Assembly (NCBI GenBank): GCA_951394405.1
Contig: OX596337.1
Location: forward strand, 3,286,001-3,350,000
Source: Coprinellus micaceus
Taxonomy: Eukaryota > Basidiomycota > Agaricomycetes > Agaricales > Psathyrellaceae
Direction: 5' to 3'
Length of the DNA stretch: 64,000 nt
The position numbers and the translations under genes are program-made. The notes under the pieces are model-generated. The model worked only from the letters and a program-made list of their open reading frames with translations, was not told where the DNA came from and made no database searches. Positions 45,453-58,100 of the stretch are shown piece by piece (positions within the stretch are counted from its first letter, which is position 1; the number at the start of each line of letters is the position of its first letter).

Positions 45453-46560
45453 TTACTGGTTGGATGAAGACGGTCCAGCGTTCTTTCCATTGATATGGGT
45501 GGGGAGAGGAGGGACAGGTGGTATCGCCCGCTTCTCCTCTCCGTCTTCCTCATCGCCGAACATCGAATCATCGTCATTGACGTCTGAGGGAGCGTTCGAT
45601 CCAGACACATCATCGTCTTCTTCGTCCATGAGCTGCGCTGCTCGCTGTAGTAAAGGGTTTGAAGATGCGCTTGAGCCACTTGAACTGTCTGAAGAACCTT
45701 GAGGCGGAACTAACCTTCATCGCCTCGGCTTCGTTCGAATAATGTCCCTTCCTCGCGCGGACAAACGCGGCGTGCTTGGCGGCAGCTAAAGAAGTGAGGG
45801 ACACCTAGTCAGCACCATCGTTATCCGTAGGTCCAGGTGGAAACCCAACGCACTTTCTTCATCCATTTCCTCCTCGTCGACCTCGACCTCCTCAGCTCCT
45901 GGCGTAGCATCAAGTCGGATGTCCTTACGAGCTTCGTTGGGCAAGTTAAAGCTGGTACTCCGACTCGAGGTACCCGAACCAGCACGGGGCCTGCCTGGGC
46001 TGGCAGAAATCGAGGTTCTTCTTGACGACGGGCTCGCAGGATCGTCAGCAAGCGGCGCATGAGTAGCTTCAGGCGACGTGTGCTCTTCGCCAAAGTGTTG
46101 CGAGTTGTACCCCGCCGAAAGGCTAAGATCCGGAATATCTAATAGACCGTCCCCAAGTCAGTGTTGTTCAGAGTGATCTCTGGCTCAAGGAGAGCAAGGG
46201 AAAGCACGCACCTCCTTCAATCTCGTCCGTCAACGCATTGTATCGAACATAAGGCGTTTTAGGCTCTGTGATCTTCATCAAACTGTCTTTGTTGATTTCA
46301 GTCAAGGCCAGGTTCTCTTCATCCCATTGCAAATTACTGTTCATGCAGTCGAACGCGCAGGTGAGATAAACCGCCGGTGAGATCAAGTTGGCTATGGAAT
46401 GCATAGTGCAATGAACTCACTGTTGCTGCCCGGTCTGTGGATGCGACGAGTCCCTGGCATTCTTCAGGATTCCCTTCGGTTTGGGTAGCGAGGACGAAGA
46501 TGAACGACTCGGCGGGAGGTACGGTATGTGCGCAGGTCGTCCCTCTCCAATGACCGACAT
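45453..46560 (-). CDS. GLC8: Protein phosphatase 1 inhibitor 2 (IPP-2)
   Basis: Regulator of protein phosphatase 1. The start [15 protein letters not shown] at 46560 is preferred over an in-frame upstream ATG at 46629 because no conserved sequence precedes it. Family motifs are in order: [10 protein letters not shown] (the GILK contact), [20 protein letters not shown] with [11 protein letters not shown], and, after further introns, [22 protein letters not shown], matching the IPP-2 C-terminal helix that inserts at the PP1 active site. The last exons are acidic ([10 protein letters not shown]) and end [12 protein letters not shown], stop 45453-45455. A Ser/Pro-rich insert of about 60 residues is fungal-specific. 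The gene name follows yeast GLC8. Confidence 0.88.
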
Positions 46561-46893
46561 CGTATCTTCAATTCGAGGGTGATACTGTGAAATGGGGTGG
46601 TATACGAATCGCAGTCGAGGTATATCCAAGAGACGACGAGGGAATGCAGAAGAAAGCCGTTGCCGATGGAGGGATCTTATATGACGCCTCCGAAGTCTAA
46701 TTTAGGAAACACGTATTCCAGGCCTTTGCAACGCCCGAAACACGCGTTTCCAGCTACCTCGCAGCATGCACCCCATTTCATTCGTGTGTTATTCACCTAT
46801 TTCTACAAGTGTTGCGTATGCTGCACCATGTCCGTCCAAGATTTCCATTCTAGTTTAATGCGATACAGTCTGGGGAAAATGCTAAAGCCGAAA

Positions 46894-49629
46894 TTACATC
46901 CCAAGCCCCATGAGGGCAGTCGTCAACCTCTCCGCCACATTCTCCGGCTCCTGCCTCGCCATTTCGACCATGCTGAGCAGTTTCTTAATACCGATCTGCA
47001 GCTTCGAGTCGAAGTCGCCTTTCCTGGAAGTGAAGCCAGCGTCTTGCAACATGCGCAAAGCACGCTGCCTCTCAGGATCGGAGGGGAACAATTCGACCTC
47101 CTGCAGGACGTGCTCCAGGGCCAACAAGTCCGTGATGGGAGGGACGCGAATTTCGGAGTCGAAGGTATCGTCGAGGCCGAGGTCAGTGAGAATTGGCCTC
47201 AGCGAGGAGGTCGCGATGATAAGCAGGCGGCGACCCTGTGAACGAAGTTAGTATCCGGCGGGCGAAGGGCTGTGACGGCTGCGAACCTTGGGCGGCCTTC
47301 GCTTCAACAGAACAAGCAGCGTTTGCAGTACACCATTAGAGAATCGAGCACCCATCGGCGTCCACTCTGCCATACGACGTCAGCGCGCATCCCATCGCAA
47401 ATCATCGAAGAGGTGACTCACCGATCAATCGCTCGATATTGTCCAGAACGATGACGCTCAGAGGACTCTTGTAGCTGTCAGTGAACACCTTGGTCACGGC
47501 ATTAACCTTCTGAGCCTCTGAGTACCCAAGCATGAAGTCGGGGGAGACGAGCTTGATGAAAGGATAGGATGAGGCCTGGGCCATGTAGGCTGCAAGCGCG
47601 GTCTTTCCAGAACCCGAGGGCCCGTGAAGCAGGATACTGACGAGAGGTGTCCTCGTCGAGGTCCGGACTTGGTCGACGAATAGTTGACCCGTCTTGAGAA
47701 TCTCCTACAGTTGACTTTGAGAAAGGCAGCAAGTATGATATCGAGAAACTCACCTCAATGACGGAATCGTAGTGGATGATGCCGTTCTGAATGACCTGCT
47801 CCAACTCTTCCTCGGAAACACCGAACGCAGGGTGCACCTCGTTCAACGCCATTTCGAAGTCATTCATATTCACCCGCAGATTCTCCACATCATCCGAGAT
47901 ACCAGCCATGGTCCCAACCTTCACATGCCGGTTGAACGCGAAACTGGTAGCGCTCTTAATCAAACCGTTGATCTCAGCTCCAGAGAAGTTCTTCGTCTGC
48001 TGCGCAAGCGCCCAGAGATCGACGTTCTGGTCCATGACACCGTTCACCCGCATCTTCGACGTGTGAATGTTGAGAATCTGGTGCCTGCCCTTCTCGTCGG
48101 GGAGGGAGATCTCCATGTGCACTTCGAGACGACCGGGTCGAAGCAGAGCTTCGTCGATCATGTCAAGACGGTTCGTCATACCAATGATGAGGATGTTATT
48201 GAGCTGGTCCACACCGTCCATCTTGGAAAGGAGCTGGTTAACGACGGTGTCGCCGACGCCCGTGCCGTTATTCGTCGACCCACGCTGTTTGAAGATAGCA
48301 TCCAATTCGTCGAAGATGATGATATGCAAGCCACTCTCGTCTCCCTTTTCCTTGTACTCCTTCTCCGCATCGGCGAAGAGCTTACGGATGTTCTCTTCGG
48401 ATGCACCGACGTACTTGCTGAGAATCTCGGGACCGTTGACGATCTTGGGTTCTCTTGCGTTCAACATCTTGCCGATTTGACGAGCGATGAGGGTCTTTCC
48501 TGTTCCTGGAGGGCCGTGGAGGATGATACCCTTAACGTGCTGGATACCGAGTTTGTCGACGAGGCCAGGAGGGAAGACACGGGACGCAAATGCACGACGG
48601 AAGATTTCGCTGAACTCCGTGTCCAAGCCACCGATACCCATATCCTCGAACTTGAAATTGGGAGCGAGAATGGCGTTCGGTCGGGCCTTCGTCGCGCTAG
48701 CCTTGAGTCTGATCGTGCTGTCCGCAGCCTTCATGAACGTGATGTCCGACTTTTCCATGAGGATACCCATTCCCTGATGAGTGAGCGCCCGTCCTGCAGG
48801 CGCAGGCGCACCCCGCCGCTGTTCGTCAGCCAGATCGAGGACACTCACGGCCTTCACGCTGCCCTTTAGGTTGTACCCATGGTATTCGAAGACTATGATC
48901 TCCTCGGTCGACATGACCACGCCGTTGTAGGCTCGCAAGAAGTTGCGAACGATGTCGTCCGTGTCGAAAGGGTCGCGATTGTCGGCACCTCGCTTCAAAA
49001 ATCCGATTTCGATGTCTATTGATTGCAGGAAGGAGGGTGCGGAAGGATGAGGCGGAGGAGGTAGAGGTTCGACAGCTGCCTCCTCTCCGGCGAGGGAGAG
49101 ACCGATCCATTGTCGCTGAACGGCAGATGCACCAATCGTTCCTGGGGCGAGCTTCCCAGTGTTGTCGTGCCTATAAAAGTGTTAGGGCAATCAACAGCGA
49201 TAGGCAAGGCGCTTACCTCGCGGTCAGAGCATAGGCCCCGTTGATTAGAACGTGTTGGCCTTGACTGAAATCCGATGGGTGCACGATGAGACAGTTGGTC
49301 AACGCAAGCGCGTCGCTCGGAGAAGACACTACACCATATCTGCGGATAGAGTTAGACTTTATCCTAAGCTCAGCCTCCTGCACAACGCACCTGCCATGGG
49401 AGCGCTGACTTGGAGTCGGCTGCCTCGATCCTTGGCCAGGGTACGGGGACCGCTTGTCAAACAAGGCGTTCCCAGGATCGTTGTAGCCGTGCTGGGGAGG
49501 ATTGTATTGCGCAGAGGGTGGAGGTGCGCGCCTTGGAGGTAATCCTGGAGCTCCATACGAGTCTCGCCCGCCAGGGGGAGGCGTATTGACCTTCTCGTAA
49601 TTGTTTCCTCTGGAGAAGAAGCCGCTCAT
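46894..49629 (-). CDS. SEC18: NSF / Sec18 AAA+ ATPase
   Basis: SNARE-disassembling ATPase needed for membrane fusion along the secretory pathway. A Pro-rich N-terminal tail (GGRDSYGAPGLPPRRAPPP) precedes the N domain (SDALALTNCLIVHPSDF, QWIGLSLAGEE). D1 has Walker A GPPGTGKT, Walker B IIIFDELDAI and the conserved LLSKMDGVDQLNNILIIGMT and LLRPGRLEVHMEISLPDE. D2 has GPSGSGKT and SVIVLDNIERLIG, with the C-terminal IGIKKLLSMVEMARQE region. About seven exons; ATG 49629, stop 46894. Domain order and size are normal. A long open frame opposite it (47772-48869, plus strand) is a shadow. Confidence 0.96.
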
Positions 49630-49888
49630 GGTGGCAGATCAAGGGAAGGTATCGACGATTTGGCTCAGGTATTTCAAAGAGGACCTCTATCCGCAGTCAA
49701 TCCGCGCAGTTTCTGTGTCGTGTACAAGTCGTGTCCAAGAGATCGTGGTGGTTGTAAGGAGAGCGCGAAATGCAGTGCGGGACCCTGAATGGGGTTTAGA
49801 TCAGCAACGACGTCGGGCATGATGGCTGCCAGTTGACCACACTCCTCTCTTCTGACAACCACCACGGCGACGTCCTTCGCGACTCACA

Positions 49889-51377
49889 ATGGTTCTTACA
49901 GCCATGACCAAGGCCTCTATGAACGGGACCGGCCTCTTCGATGATAACCCAGACGTCGATCCTCCTTCATGCCAACTCCTGGGGCCGACTGCGTTGGTGA
50001 GTTGGCCTCATGGCTGGTGCCTGCATCCAAGTCTGACTCGTGTTTACTCCCAGGTCGTACAAGCCTTAATGGGCGTCTTCGTTGTACTTTCTTTAGTGTA
50101 CAAGAGGCACCGGGAGAAGCCAATGCGGCCGTGGAGAATATGGTGCGTTTGGGTGCTGCGCCGCCGTTTCATGAATCATACACCGACCATGACGACGGTT
50201 CCACAGGATATTCGACGTGTCGAAACAAGTGCTTGGCCAAATGTTTGTTCATGGGCTTAATGTCCTCATCTCTGGAGTAATATCCGATGTGACTTCGGGC
50301 AATGCATGTGTCTCGTACTTCCTCAACATCTTGATAGACACCACATTCGGTGCGTCGCAGATCCATGCATTACCCGGGTGAGTCTAACTCGAGAATTCCA
50401 GGCATCGCAATCATCTATGGTGTTATTCACCTCCTCACTTTCGTCCTCTCTGAGAAGTTTGGTCTCAAGGGATTCGAATCCGGCGTGTACGGAAACCCAC
50501 CTTCACTCAACTATTGGTGTCGACAGGCCGCGATATATGTCACTGCGCTCACGACCATGAAATTTGTCGTCATCGCATTGCTCGTTCTCTTCCCTGGGAT
50601 TTTCACTATCGGAGAGTGGCTCCTGAGCTGGACGTGGACTGGTGACGGGGATGCCCTGCAAGTGATATTGTGCGTCGTCGTCTCGTCCCTCATTCATATT
50701 TGCGCTAACATATTCATTTTCGCAGTGTCATGGGCATATTTCCCATCGTCATGAACGTTCTCCAGTTCTGGCTCATTGACTCCATTGTCAAAGCCTCTTC
50801 TGGACCAGTGGCTCTCGAACCCGACGCAGAAGACCCCATACACCCAGACAACGAGCCCTTATTCAATGCATCCGACGACGAAGACGATGACCACCGCCCC
50901 AGTCGTGGTGACATCGAGAATCAACTTCACACTCGCCCCTCTCATTCCTCCATAGACACAAAGTCCTACACCACGGGGATAACGACCCCTGACGATGAAG
51001 AACCTAAATCCATCGATACAGCTGCTAAGGGGCAGCCTCAAGACCACCATGCATACCCACCGAGCCTCTCCAGTAGCTTTACTTCTGGGTCGTCCAGCTC
51101 GAACACCCCTCCTAGACATCAGTACACCCGCAGCCACCACCTAACCAACTCCACTGCCAAAACTCATCCTTCCCGAAGGCCAACAACACCACCTCATGGA
51201 ACGCACACCAGTCCTGTGATATCGACGTCCAAGGATACTGGTGTAGTTGACGAATGGGCCGTCTCTTGGGACGACGAGGACGACGCTTCCTGGGGAGATG
51301 GACCTTCGATTGCCCCTAAACACAACCCCGACGTTACACATGCCACAACGATACCTCGGCCTCGCAGACTGTCATAA
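49889..51377 (+). CDS. STIMATE-family membrane protein
   Basis: Multi-pass membrane protein of the STIMATE/TMEM110 family; the yeast member is a vacuolar membrane protein and animal STIMATE regulates ER calcium at plasma-membrane contacts. Spans visible after splicing: VVQALMGVFVVLSLVY, FVHGLNVLISGVISD, GIAIIYGVIHLLTFVLSEKFG, TTMKFVVIALLVLFPGIFTIGEWLLSW and VMGIFPIVMNVLQFWLIDSIV. The conserved core GVYGNPPSLNYWCRQAAIY lies between the third and fourth. The C-terminal 190 residues are disordered and Ser/Asp-rich. Donors GTGCGT at about 50142 and 50350 restore the frame. It diverges from SEC18 across a 260-bp promoter. Its specific role in this fungus is inferred only from the family. Confidence 0.8.
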
Positions 51378-51676
51378 CACCTCGCCCCCTCTTCTGCTAA
51401 TTTTGTGGGATTATATATGCTAATAATTGGGTACTCGGTTTACGACCTCCCCTACTCACTATGCCTCTCCACTCTATACACGGGTTCAAATAGGAGCTTG
51501 ATTGACATATAGGGTGTGACACGGGATCAGATAAGATTACCCTCTCCCAAATTCAAAATTCCGTCGGCGGTCACCCCGATGGAAAATTGAGCCGCCACCC
51601 AAAGTAAACGATGACCCTATTCCTGAATACACTCCTTCAAACCAACCCCTACCCTCCTACACCCGGCTGATACGCG

Positions 51677-53099
51677 ATGGCTGCTGCTCCCGAAGGTAAA
51701 GGCATCCTCCTCAAGGCGGACCCCATCGCTGCGACGTTCCGTGAGGAAGTAACCTCCACACTCAAGGCTTGCGAGACGAAACCGAAGCTAGTCGGAATCT
51801 TGTCAACATCTGCTGCACCAAGCAAGTTTTACGCCGAGTTCACGAAGAAGCAGTGTGAGGATCTGGGCGTGGAGTTTGTGCTGAAGAAGACTGGGGCTGC
51901 CCTATCCGAGGAACTGGGAGAGGGAGAGGGTGTCGAGGAGGCTATCCTGGAAGCCAATGTTGACGATAGTGTGCATGGAATCCTGGTGCGTAGTTGAACT
52001 CTGCTTCGTGAGCACATTATAATCTCTGGGTGTGGTGCATAGGTCTATTTCCCCATCTTTGGATCTCAGCAGGACCATTACTTGCAGCAGGTAAATGGTT
52101 GGAAGGCGTCCGCATCCGGACCTCAGTCTGACTCTTGGATTGCATATAGGTCATCTCGCCCATGAAGGACGTCGAGGGATTGAACTTCAAGTTTCACTAC
52201 AACCTCTACCACAAGTGGGTATTGCAGTTCGCCAACCCCAATGCAGGGAGCTGAACTTTGAGCCAGCATCCGTTTCCTCGAACCTAAGACCCTCTTGGAA
52301 ACCTCCACTGCTCCTTCGCAAGGCACGTCGACCATCGATGGAGAAGTACCACCAGCTGGGATGGTCAAGTCGATCATCCCTTGCACTCCTCTGGCGGTCG
52401 TCAAGTGCCTCGAATACCTCGGGGTATACAACAGGATCTTGCCCTACGGAGACCGTGCGTACGGTAAGACTATCACTGTCATCAATAGGTCAGGTTCCCC
52501 TCCCAGGTGTGGAGACCCAGCGGCTAAATATCGGTCCTTGTTTCTCGATACAGGTCGGAAGTCGTCGGCCGCCCCCTCGCTGCTTTGCTCTCCAACGACG
52601 GCGCACGCGTCTTCTCAGTCGATATTGACTCCATCCAGGAGTACAATAAGCGCCCGCAGGCCTCCTCCGACTCTACGCGCTACAACCCTCGGCATGTCGT
52701 GAACCCCTGCCACATGTCCTTGCAGGAGATCCTTGCGATTTCCGATGTTGTGGTATCTGCAGTCCCTAGTGCTAATTATAAGGTCAAGACCGAGTGGCTG
52801 AAGGCTGGTTGCATCTGCTTGAACGTTGCTGCGGACAAGAACTTCGAAAAGGACGTCAGAGATAAGGTGAGAGAGATTATCTTTCCGTGGTGCTACCGAG
52901 CCCAGAACTAACCTTGTATCTTCCAAGGCCTCGATATACCTTCCCGCTGTTGGCAAAGTGACGATCCTGATGTTGCTCAGAAACCTGTAAGTCGGGTTCT
53001 CACTCCACAGACGGGAACCGCACATCTCATGGATTTGAAACCAGGTTGCGTTTGCAGCAGTATCAGGGCGTCGTCCGGGGGAGCCAGGAGAGCGGCTAA
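51677..53099 (+). CDS. MTD1: NAD-dependent methylenetetrahydrofolate dehydrogenase
   Basis: Cytosolic one-carbon enzyme that oxidises 5,10-methylene-THF to 5,10-methenyl-THF using NAD, the monofunctional fungal type. Exon 1 includes LVGILSTSAAPSKFYAEFTK. The next exons give VYFPIFGSQQDHYLQQVISP and MKDVEGLNFKFHYNLYH. Then come MVKSIIPCTPLAVVKCLEYL, YGKTITVINRSEVVGRPLAAL (dinucleotide fold), SDVVVSAVPSANYKVKTEWL and GCICLNVAADKNF, ending in LRLQQYQGVVRGSQESG, stop 53097-53099. Six or seven short exons. Size and motifs fit yeast Mtd1 rather than the trifunctional C1-THF synthase, as no synthetase domain follows. Confidence 0.92.
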
Positions 53100-53576
53100 C
53101 CTAGAGGGAGCAAAATATGGGGAAGATTGGCCAAAAGGAAGTATAATCTGGGATCCTGACTCGGTCTAAGTATGCCGTGGATGGATTAAAAACTAGGAAT
53201 TGGTGTGTATTATAGGATTTATAGCATGATACCCGAAATATGCTTGCAACTTGCTGCTGCTGCTAATACTGCTTGCTGATTGACAGGCGCTTCGTCGTGT
53301 GATGAGCCGACATTGCGGATGCCGGTGTCTGTGCTTCTAATGTAACGTTTACAACGGATTATCCAGAGAGAATGCCGACCAGTCCGAGGAAGGGGAATAT
53401 AGGGAGTGATGTTAGATTGATGTCAGGGTGCGACCACCCGACCGGAACGAGTGGAAGTCGGGGGCTGGGAAGAGAAGGAGGATGCGAGGCGAGGTGAGGG
53501 GTGACGGATTAAGGGTTCTTGAGGAGGGTGGGGGTTCCTCAGTATGTGAGGAAGTTGTAGCCGAATCTAAGGAGCA
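53100..53576. other. Convergent 3' region of MTD1 and ORM1
   Basis: 477 bp between two convergent stop codons. It contains a CTGCTG-rich stretch near 53255-53275 and G/A-rich sequence, with no frame, tRNA or repeat that I can support. Confidence 0.5.
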
Positions 53577-54687
53577 TCAATGAGCGTATTTGAGCTGGGA
53601 ATCTGAGAAGTCGGCGGCGGTAATCTCGACGATGGGGGTTGAAATGCCAGAGGAGAAGCTTGGGGTTGTCGGGGTTTGCATTCCGGATGCGGTGCTATCG
53701 TCTGCCATGAATCTGACTCTTTGGCGATGGAGCTGCGTAATGAGATGAATAAGTCAGCCGAAACGGACAAGGGTTCCTACGCCGGGTTTTCCGGACTAAA
53801 TTAGACGCACTTGGGGGAGTTTGGGTATCAAAACGAACACCAGAGCGGTAAGGTTGATAGCGAATAGCCAGGGGTTGTAATTTGTGTAGTGAGTGGATGC
53901 AAGAAACCTGTCAGAGTTGATAGAATGAGTCGCAAGCGGCGTTGGAAGTGGTGTGATGCCAAGGGTCGACGTGGAGGGAGGAACAGGGTACGTACAAGGA
54001 TATAGGCACGCAAATCAACCACTTTTTCGCTGGAGTGTACTGAGCACCGTCGTCAATTTGCTCCCAGAGGGTGAGTTCGTCGTAGGCGCCGGAGTGAAGA
54101 TTACCACCGAATGGCATGCCAGTCACCCAGTGGAACATAAGGTATGAGATCTGGGTAGAGGTTAACGTTATGAAACATTGTCAGGACCGTGGAATAGAAA
54201 ACGTACTGCGAGATACAGCAAGTTGACTAGCGACCAACTGATCTGGTGGGTCATGCCGGGGAAGGTGTCGATGCAGATTTTGCCACACACGATGAGCACG
54301 ACGTGGATCAGCCATGCTCCTGTCGGTCATATGTGAGTGCAAGCCTATGCAGATGCTAAGCCTAAACGCACCCTTTGCGTTGACCCAGTCCGCGTTAATA
54401 TTCATGTAGACGTCCCGGTCTAGGACTTCCTCGACACGATCCCCGACATGCTCGACCTTGACGATGCTATTACTGCGACCTCTTGACCGCAGGTGCTTGC
54501 CCTGTGGAGGGTCTGCAAGAGTGATTGCTGGTAGGTGGATGGAGGGCGAGCGAGACATTGGGACGAAGGAGGGGGTAGAAGGAGAAGATGGTGGGTATGG
54601 TATCAGGGAGCGAAAGCCGCTGGACCGCCTTTGGTGCGCAGCTCGGACTTCCCCGAAATTTCCACAAATGGCACCGACCCCTGTCAT
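53577..54687 (-). CDS. ORM1: ORM1/ORMDL sphingolipid homeostasis protein
   Basis: ER membrane inhibitor of serine palmitoyltransferase that tunes sphingolipid synthesis. Conserved elements in order: NADWVNAKG, AWLIHVVLIVCGKICIDTFPG, SWSLVNLLYLAVSYLMFHWV, GMPFGGNLHSGAYDELTLWE, TPAKKWLICVPISLFLASTH, and LTALVFVLIPKLPQLHRQRV. The N-terminus is Ser/Pro-rich; in yeast this tail is phosphorylated (Ypk1) to relieve inhibition, and Ser residues here (RSRGRSNS) could serve similarly. Start 54687 or an internal Met at 54558. The C-terminal extension (ASGMQTPTTPSFSSGIST…) is unusual relative to the animal ORMDLs, which end soon after the last span. Stop 53577-53579. Confidence 0.9.
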
Positions 54688-55116
54688 GCCACTTGCTGAG
54701 CGGAATCAGAGCTGAGTTCTCGGCCTACCACTTTTATTCTGGGCTGTACGAGGTATTTCAAGGGACTTATGGAGCATTGAGCACTTTAGAAGCCGTAACT
54801 TGAGCGGACGACCTCGCAACATGACTCAATTGAGCGCGGTCTGACGGAGAAGCCGTCCATTCCATCACCACGAACCAATTAAATGTCCTCCTCTTCTGAC
54901 ATAAAGAGCCAATACTTGAAGCTTGAAGTCTCAACACGAGCCTTCGCTGGCGTTTTGAGGTCGGTACGAGCCGTGCGAATTGTGGACCACAAGGACCACC
55001 TCCCCGATATTGGCGCCGGCCCCTAATTCGAACGGTCATCATCACCTCGACTTGGCTCTCGGCTGCTCCCTAGATCTCACAAGGCACTCAAGGGTCGACC
55101 TGGAATAGGCTCGAAG
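54688..55116. promoter_or_regulatory. Divergent promoter region ORM1 / Virilizer-like gene
   Basis: 429 bp between opposed start codons. No TATA box or repeat stands out, and it holds no supported gene. Confidence 0.35.
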
Positions 55117-58100
55117 ATGCCGCAGCTCGTGTGGTGGGGGACGTTGTCGCCGCAGGGCGAGTCCAATCTTGCGGCGCTTCGTTTCGAGAAGCCGATGCGC
55201 ATTTCATCCATACGAATCTTTCCAAAGGACGCCCAGCCATTCAAAGAGGCTCCAGATGTCGTGTCGTGAGTGAAAGATTTGTTCTAAATGGGATTCATCT
55301 GACGGAAATGCAGGGAAACACAACCAGACGCGTTCTTCCTCGACATCTACTTCAATGCTCAATACATGGGCGCCGGTGCCCCACCTTCGGGCCAACAGCG
55401 GGCGCCAAACGCTCTCGTCCCAACTCGCCTGGCATATGTGGGTAGTGAGACGGACTTTAAGTTGGACATGGGTTCAGAGGTGCGTCCGCCGACCGCGACT
55501 ATCGCGTCACAAGCAACAATAACAATGCTGTACAGTACGCCACACGATTAATGATAGTCAAGGGCAACTATGACGCTGCGTCATTGGCTATTTACGGCGA
55601 AATAGTGGTGAAGGAAGAGGAGAAGGAGAAAGAGGAAGCGCACTATGAACCCAAAGTCCTACACGTCGTGGACCCCATCCCATTGTCCAAGGCACTCGAC
55701 CTCGCCAGTTCGTCTGAACCGACACGGCTGGCCGACCAACTACTGGCGATCGCGTCGGAGGGCGTTGACCTCTCCCTCGCTGCGCGGCTGATATTCTGCT
55801 TCAAACCCCCAGACGAGTACTGGGACGACCCCGACTTCCCTCATCTCTATGCCGACCTGGAGAACACGGACGACGACTTTGACTTGGAGAGTGTTGTCAA
55901 TTCGGTGAAGAAGCGCCCTGTTCAGGACACGGTCGCACCAGAAGCTTACACGATACTGGCCAACCGGGTGAACGACTTTATTGGACCAAAGGTGCGTTGC
56001 TTGCGTGTGAAGCCCTGGATGAATTTAATGGTTTGTAGGAATCCAACCAAGCGTATCATTTTGCAGAGCTTCTTAGCATATGTGCTCCTCAGCATCCAGA
56101 CATGGCGCGCACCGTGATCGTAAGTCGCACGCATGGTCACTCAGACATATTCTTATCCGCTCGTAGGAACAAATCAGCATGGACACCATCTTCGACGCGA
56201 CCACAGTCGACAAAGAAGAGACCATTAACTGGATCCTCGACGCGTGCACGAACCGTGATATTGCCATGCATATTGTCGAAGACCAGTCTTTACTCGGTTT
56301 ATTCGAGTCGCTGGCAAAGGACGACAAAGCGAGTGCATATACCCAGACCACGGCCAAGCGAATCGTGGAGCGGGTCAAGGGGTGGAAGTCCTTCCAGGGG
56401 TGCCTTGCAAACGGTGAACAGGACTATGCCTGTGCCGTCAGGTTCCTGAAGGACGTTCTGATTGAGGAAAACTCGACGGGCATTTGGCTTTCGTGCATGG
56501 TTCTAAACTCCGACCTGTTCGAAGCTTTGGTGAAGATCGAATCACCCACAGCCACCCTTCCCCCGCCTCTTTTCCGAAATGAAGCGCTCGCAGTTAGTCA
56601 CGCGGAGTTCTTGGCCTTCGTACGGGGGTTAGTTGGAGCACTTGGTGTTCTCACTGCGTGGGCGTGGGCGGATAGCTTACCCTATGATGCTTGTCGAGAA
56701 AGAGCCCTTGCTATCCTCAACGTCTGGCAGTCCGTCGATGGCTACGACAATGTGTGTAGCCCCGACTTTCATGTTGGCTACGCCCTGACATTTCTACTAG
56801 ATCGTCAACCAACTCCTTCAACTAAGGCAGCTCACTAAGCGCCTTGGGTGGATCATCGAAGATAACGACCCACCCAGGAAATCTGGGATGCTCGCAGAAC
56901 AGGTCCTCTCGAGGCTCGCCGAAGACCCTGACATCAACCTCCGTCCCGCCTTCATTGAGACCGTCCTCAAGCTCAAAGAGCCCCTCTTTTTCATCTCAGA
57001 GAACGAACGCCTCGCTCTGCGCAAGAACGCACTCGTTGCACAGGATGGCCTTGCAGGCGCGGTCGAGGAGGTCTTGTATACCAGCCAGCGTCCGTTATCC
57101 CTCCGCCGACTTCGCACCCTTCGGGTCTCAACGGCCCTCATCCGGAAGGATATCGAGGGTGATGAGGGCGAGTTACATGTGTTGCGGAGGTTCTGGGAGG
57201 GTGATGCCCATGGACTCGTGGCTCGGTTGGTGGAGCTCTTGGTCGACATAGCTGACGACGTTGGCAACCACTTCGAGTTGCAGAACACCGACAACGTGGA
57301 TCACACGCATATATCTCTGCTGTTCGAAACGGCCACTGACTTGCTGCGGTTGATTGAAGTCGTGGTAGATAGCTACCCCCTCGCAGGCAGGTCACTACGG
57401 TCACTGACCTCTGCTATCGCGGATCTGTACACATGTGCCGACTCTTCCAACGCAGTATTCGCTCAGGGCTCGGATGCATGTACGTCAGGAAGCGCGGCGA
57501 GGCAAGCGTGCCTGGATGTTGCTCAGACCTTGGTAGGACCGGGAGTCGTAACTGAGACAGGTAGCCTTAGCGCCATCACCGTCTTCCGCGCTCTGTTGGT
57601 GCACGCAGCCTCCCCCGACGATCATGACCCTGTCCATAAGCTTCTCCAGATTTTCGCCATCGTCGACCACCTCCTTCCCTACCCCCACGATGAAGACATG
57701 GAGGTCTCGGAGCCCTCTCATTGGGTCATCTCCGTCCTCCCAAGGTCCCTCCACGATTTGGCGACGTTCTTCAAACTCCTCGATCTGGACAATCGGCTGC
57801 ACCTTTTCCACCGACTCGTGACGCTGGATGCGGGGGTGATTGGGATAGGCGAGTGGTTGTTGGGCGAAGAGATGAAGGGGTGGCTGGAGACGTTGCAGGA
57901 GCTGGAGGGCCCAGGGCTTACTGAGGAATATCGGCTTGTCCTTCAGCACCAAGTTGTGGAGTCCATCGAGTTCACGCTGGATCTCATCAAGCCAAAGTCG
58001 ACTTTGTCAGCTTGGTATTTCAGTTCTGTGCCATCCGACCCCGGACTATCCAACTTGCTCAACAAGGTTCTGGGCGCGATCTTGGAAGGGCATTATTCCT

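Noticed and set aside
47772..48869. 365-codon plus-strand open frame
   Set aside because: Exactly opposite the SEC18 D1 and N-domain exons; no family motifs, arises from codon bias.
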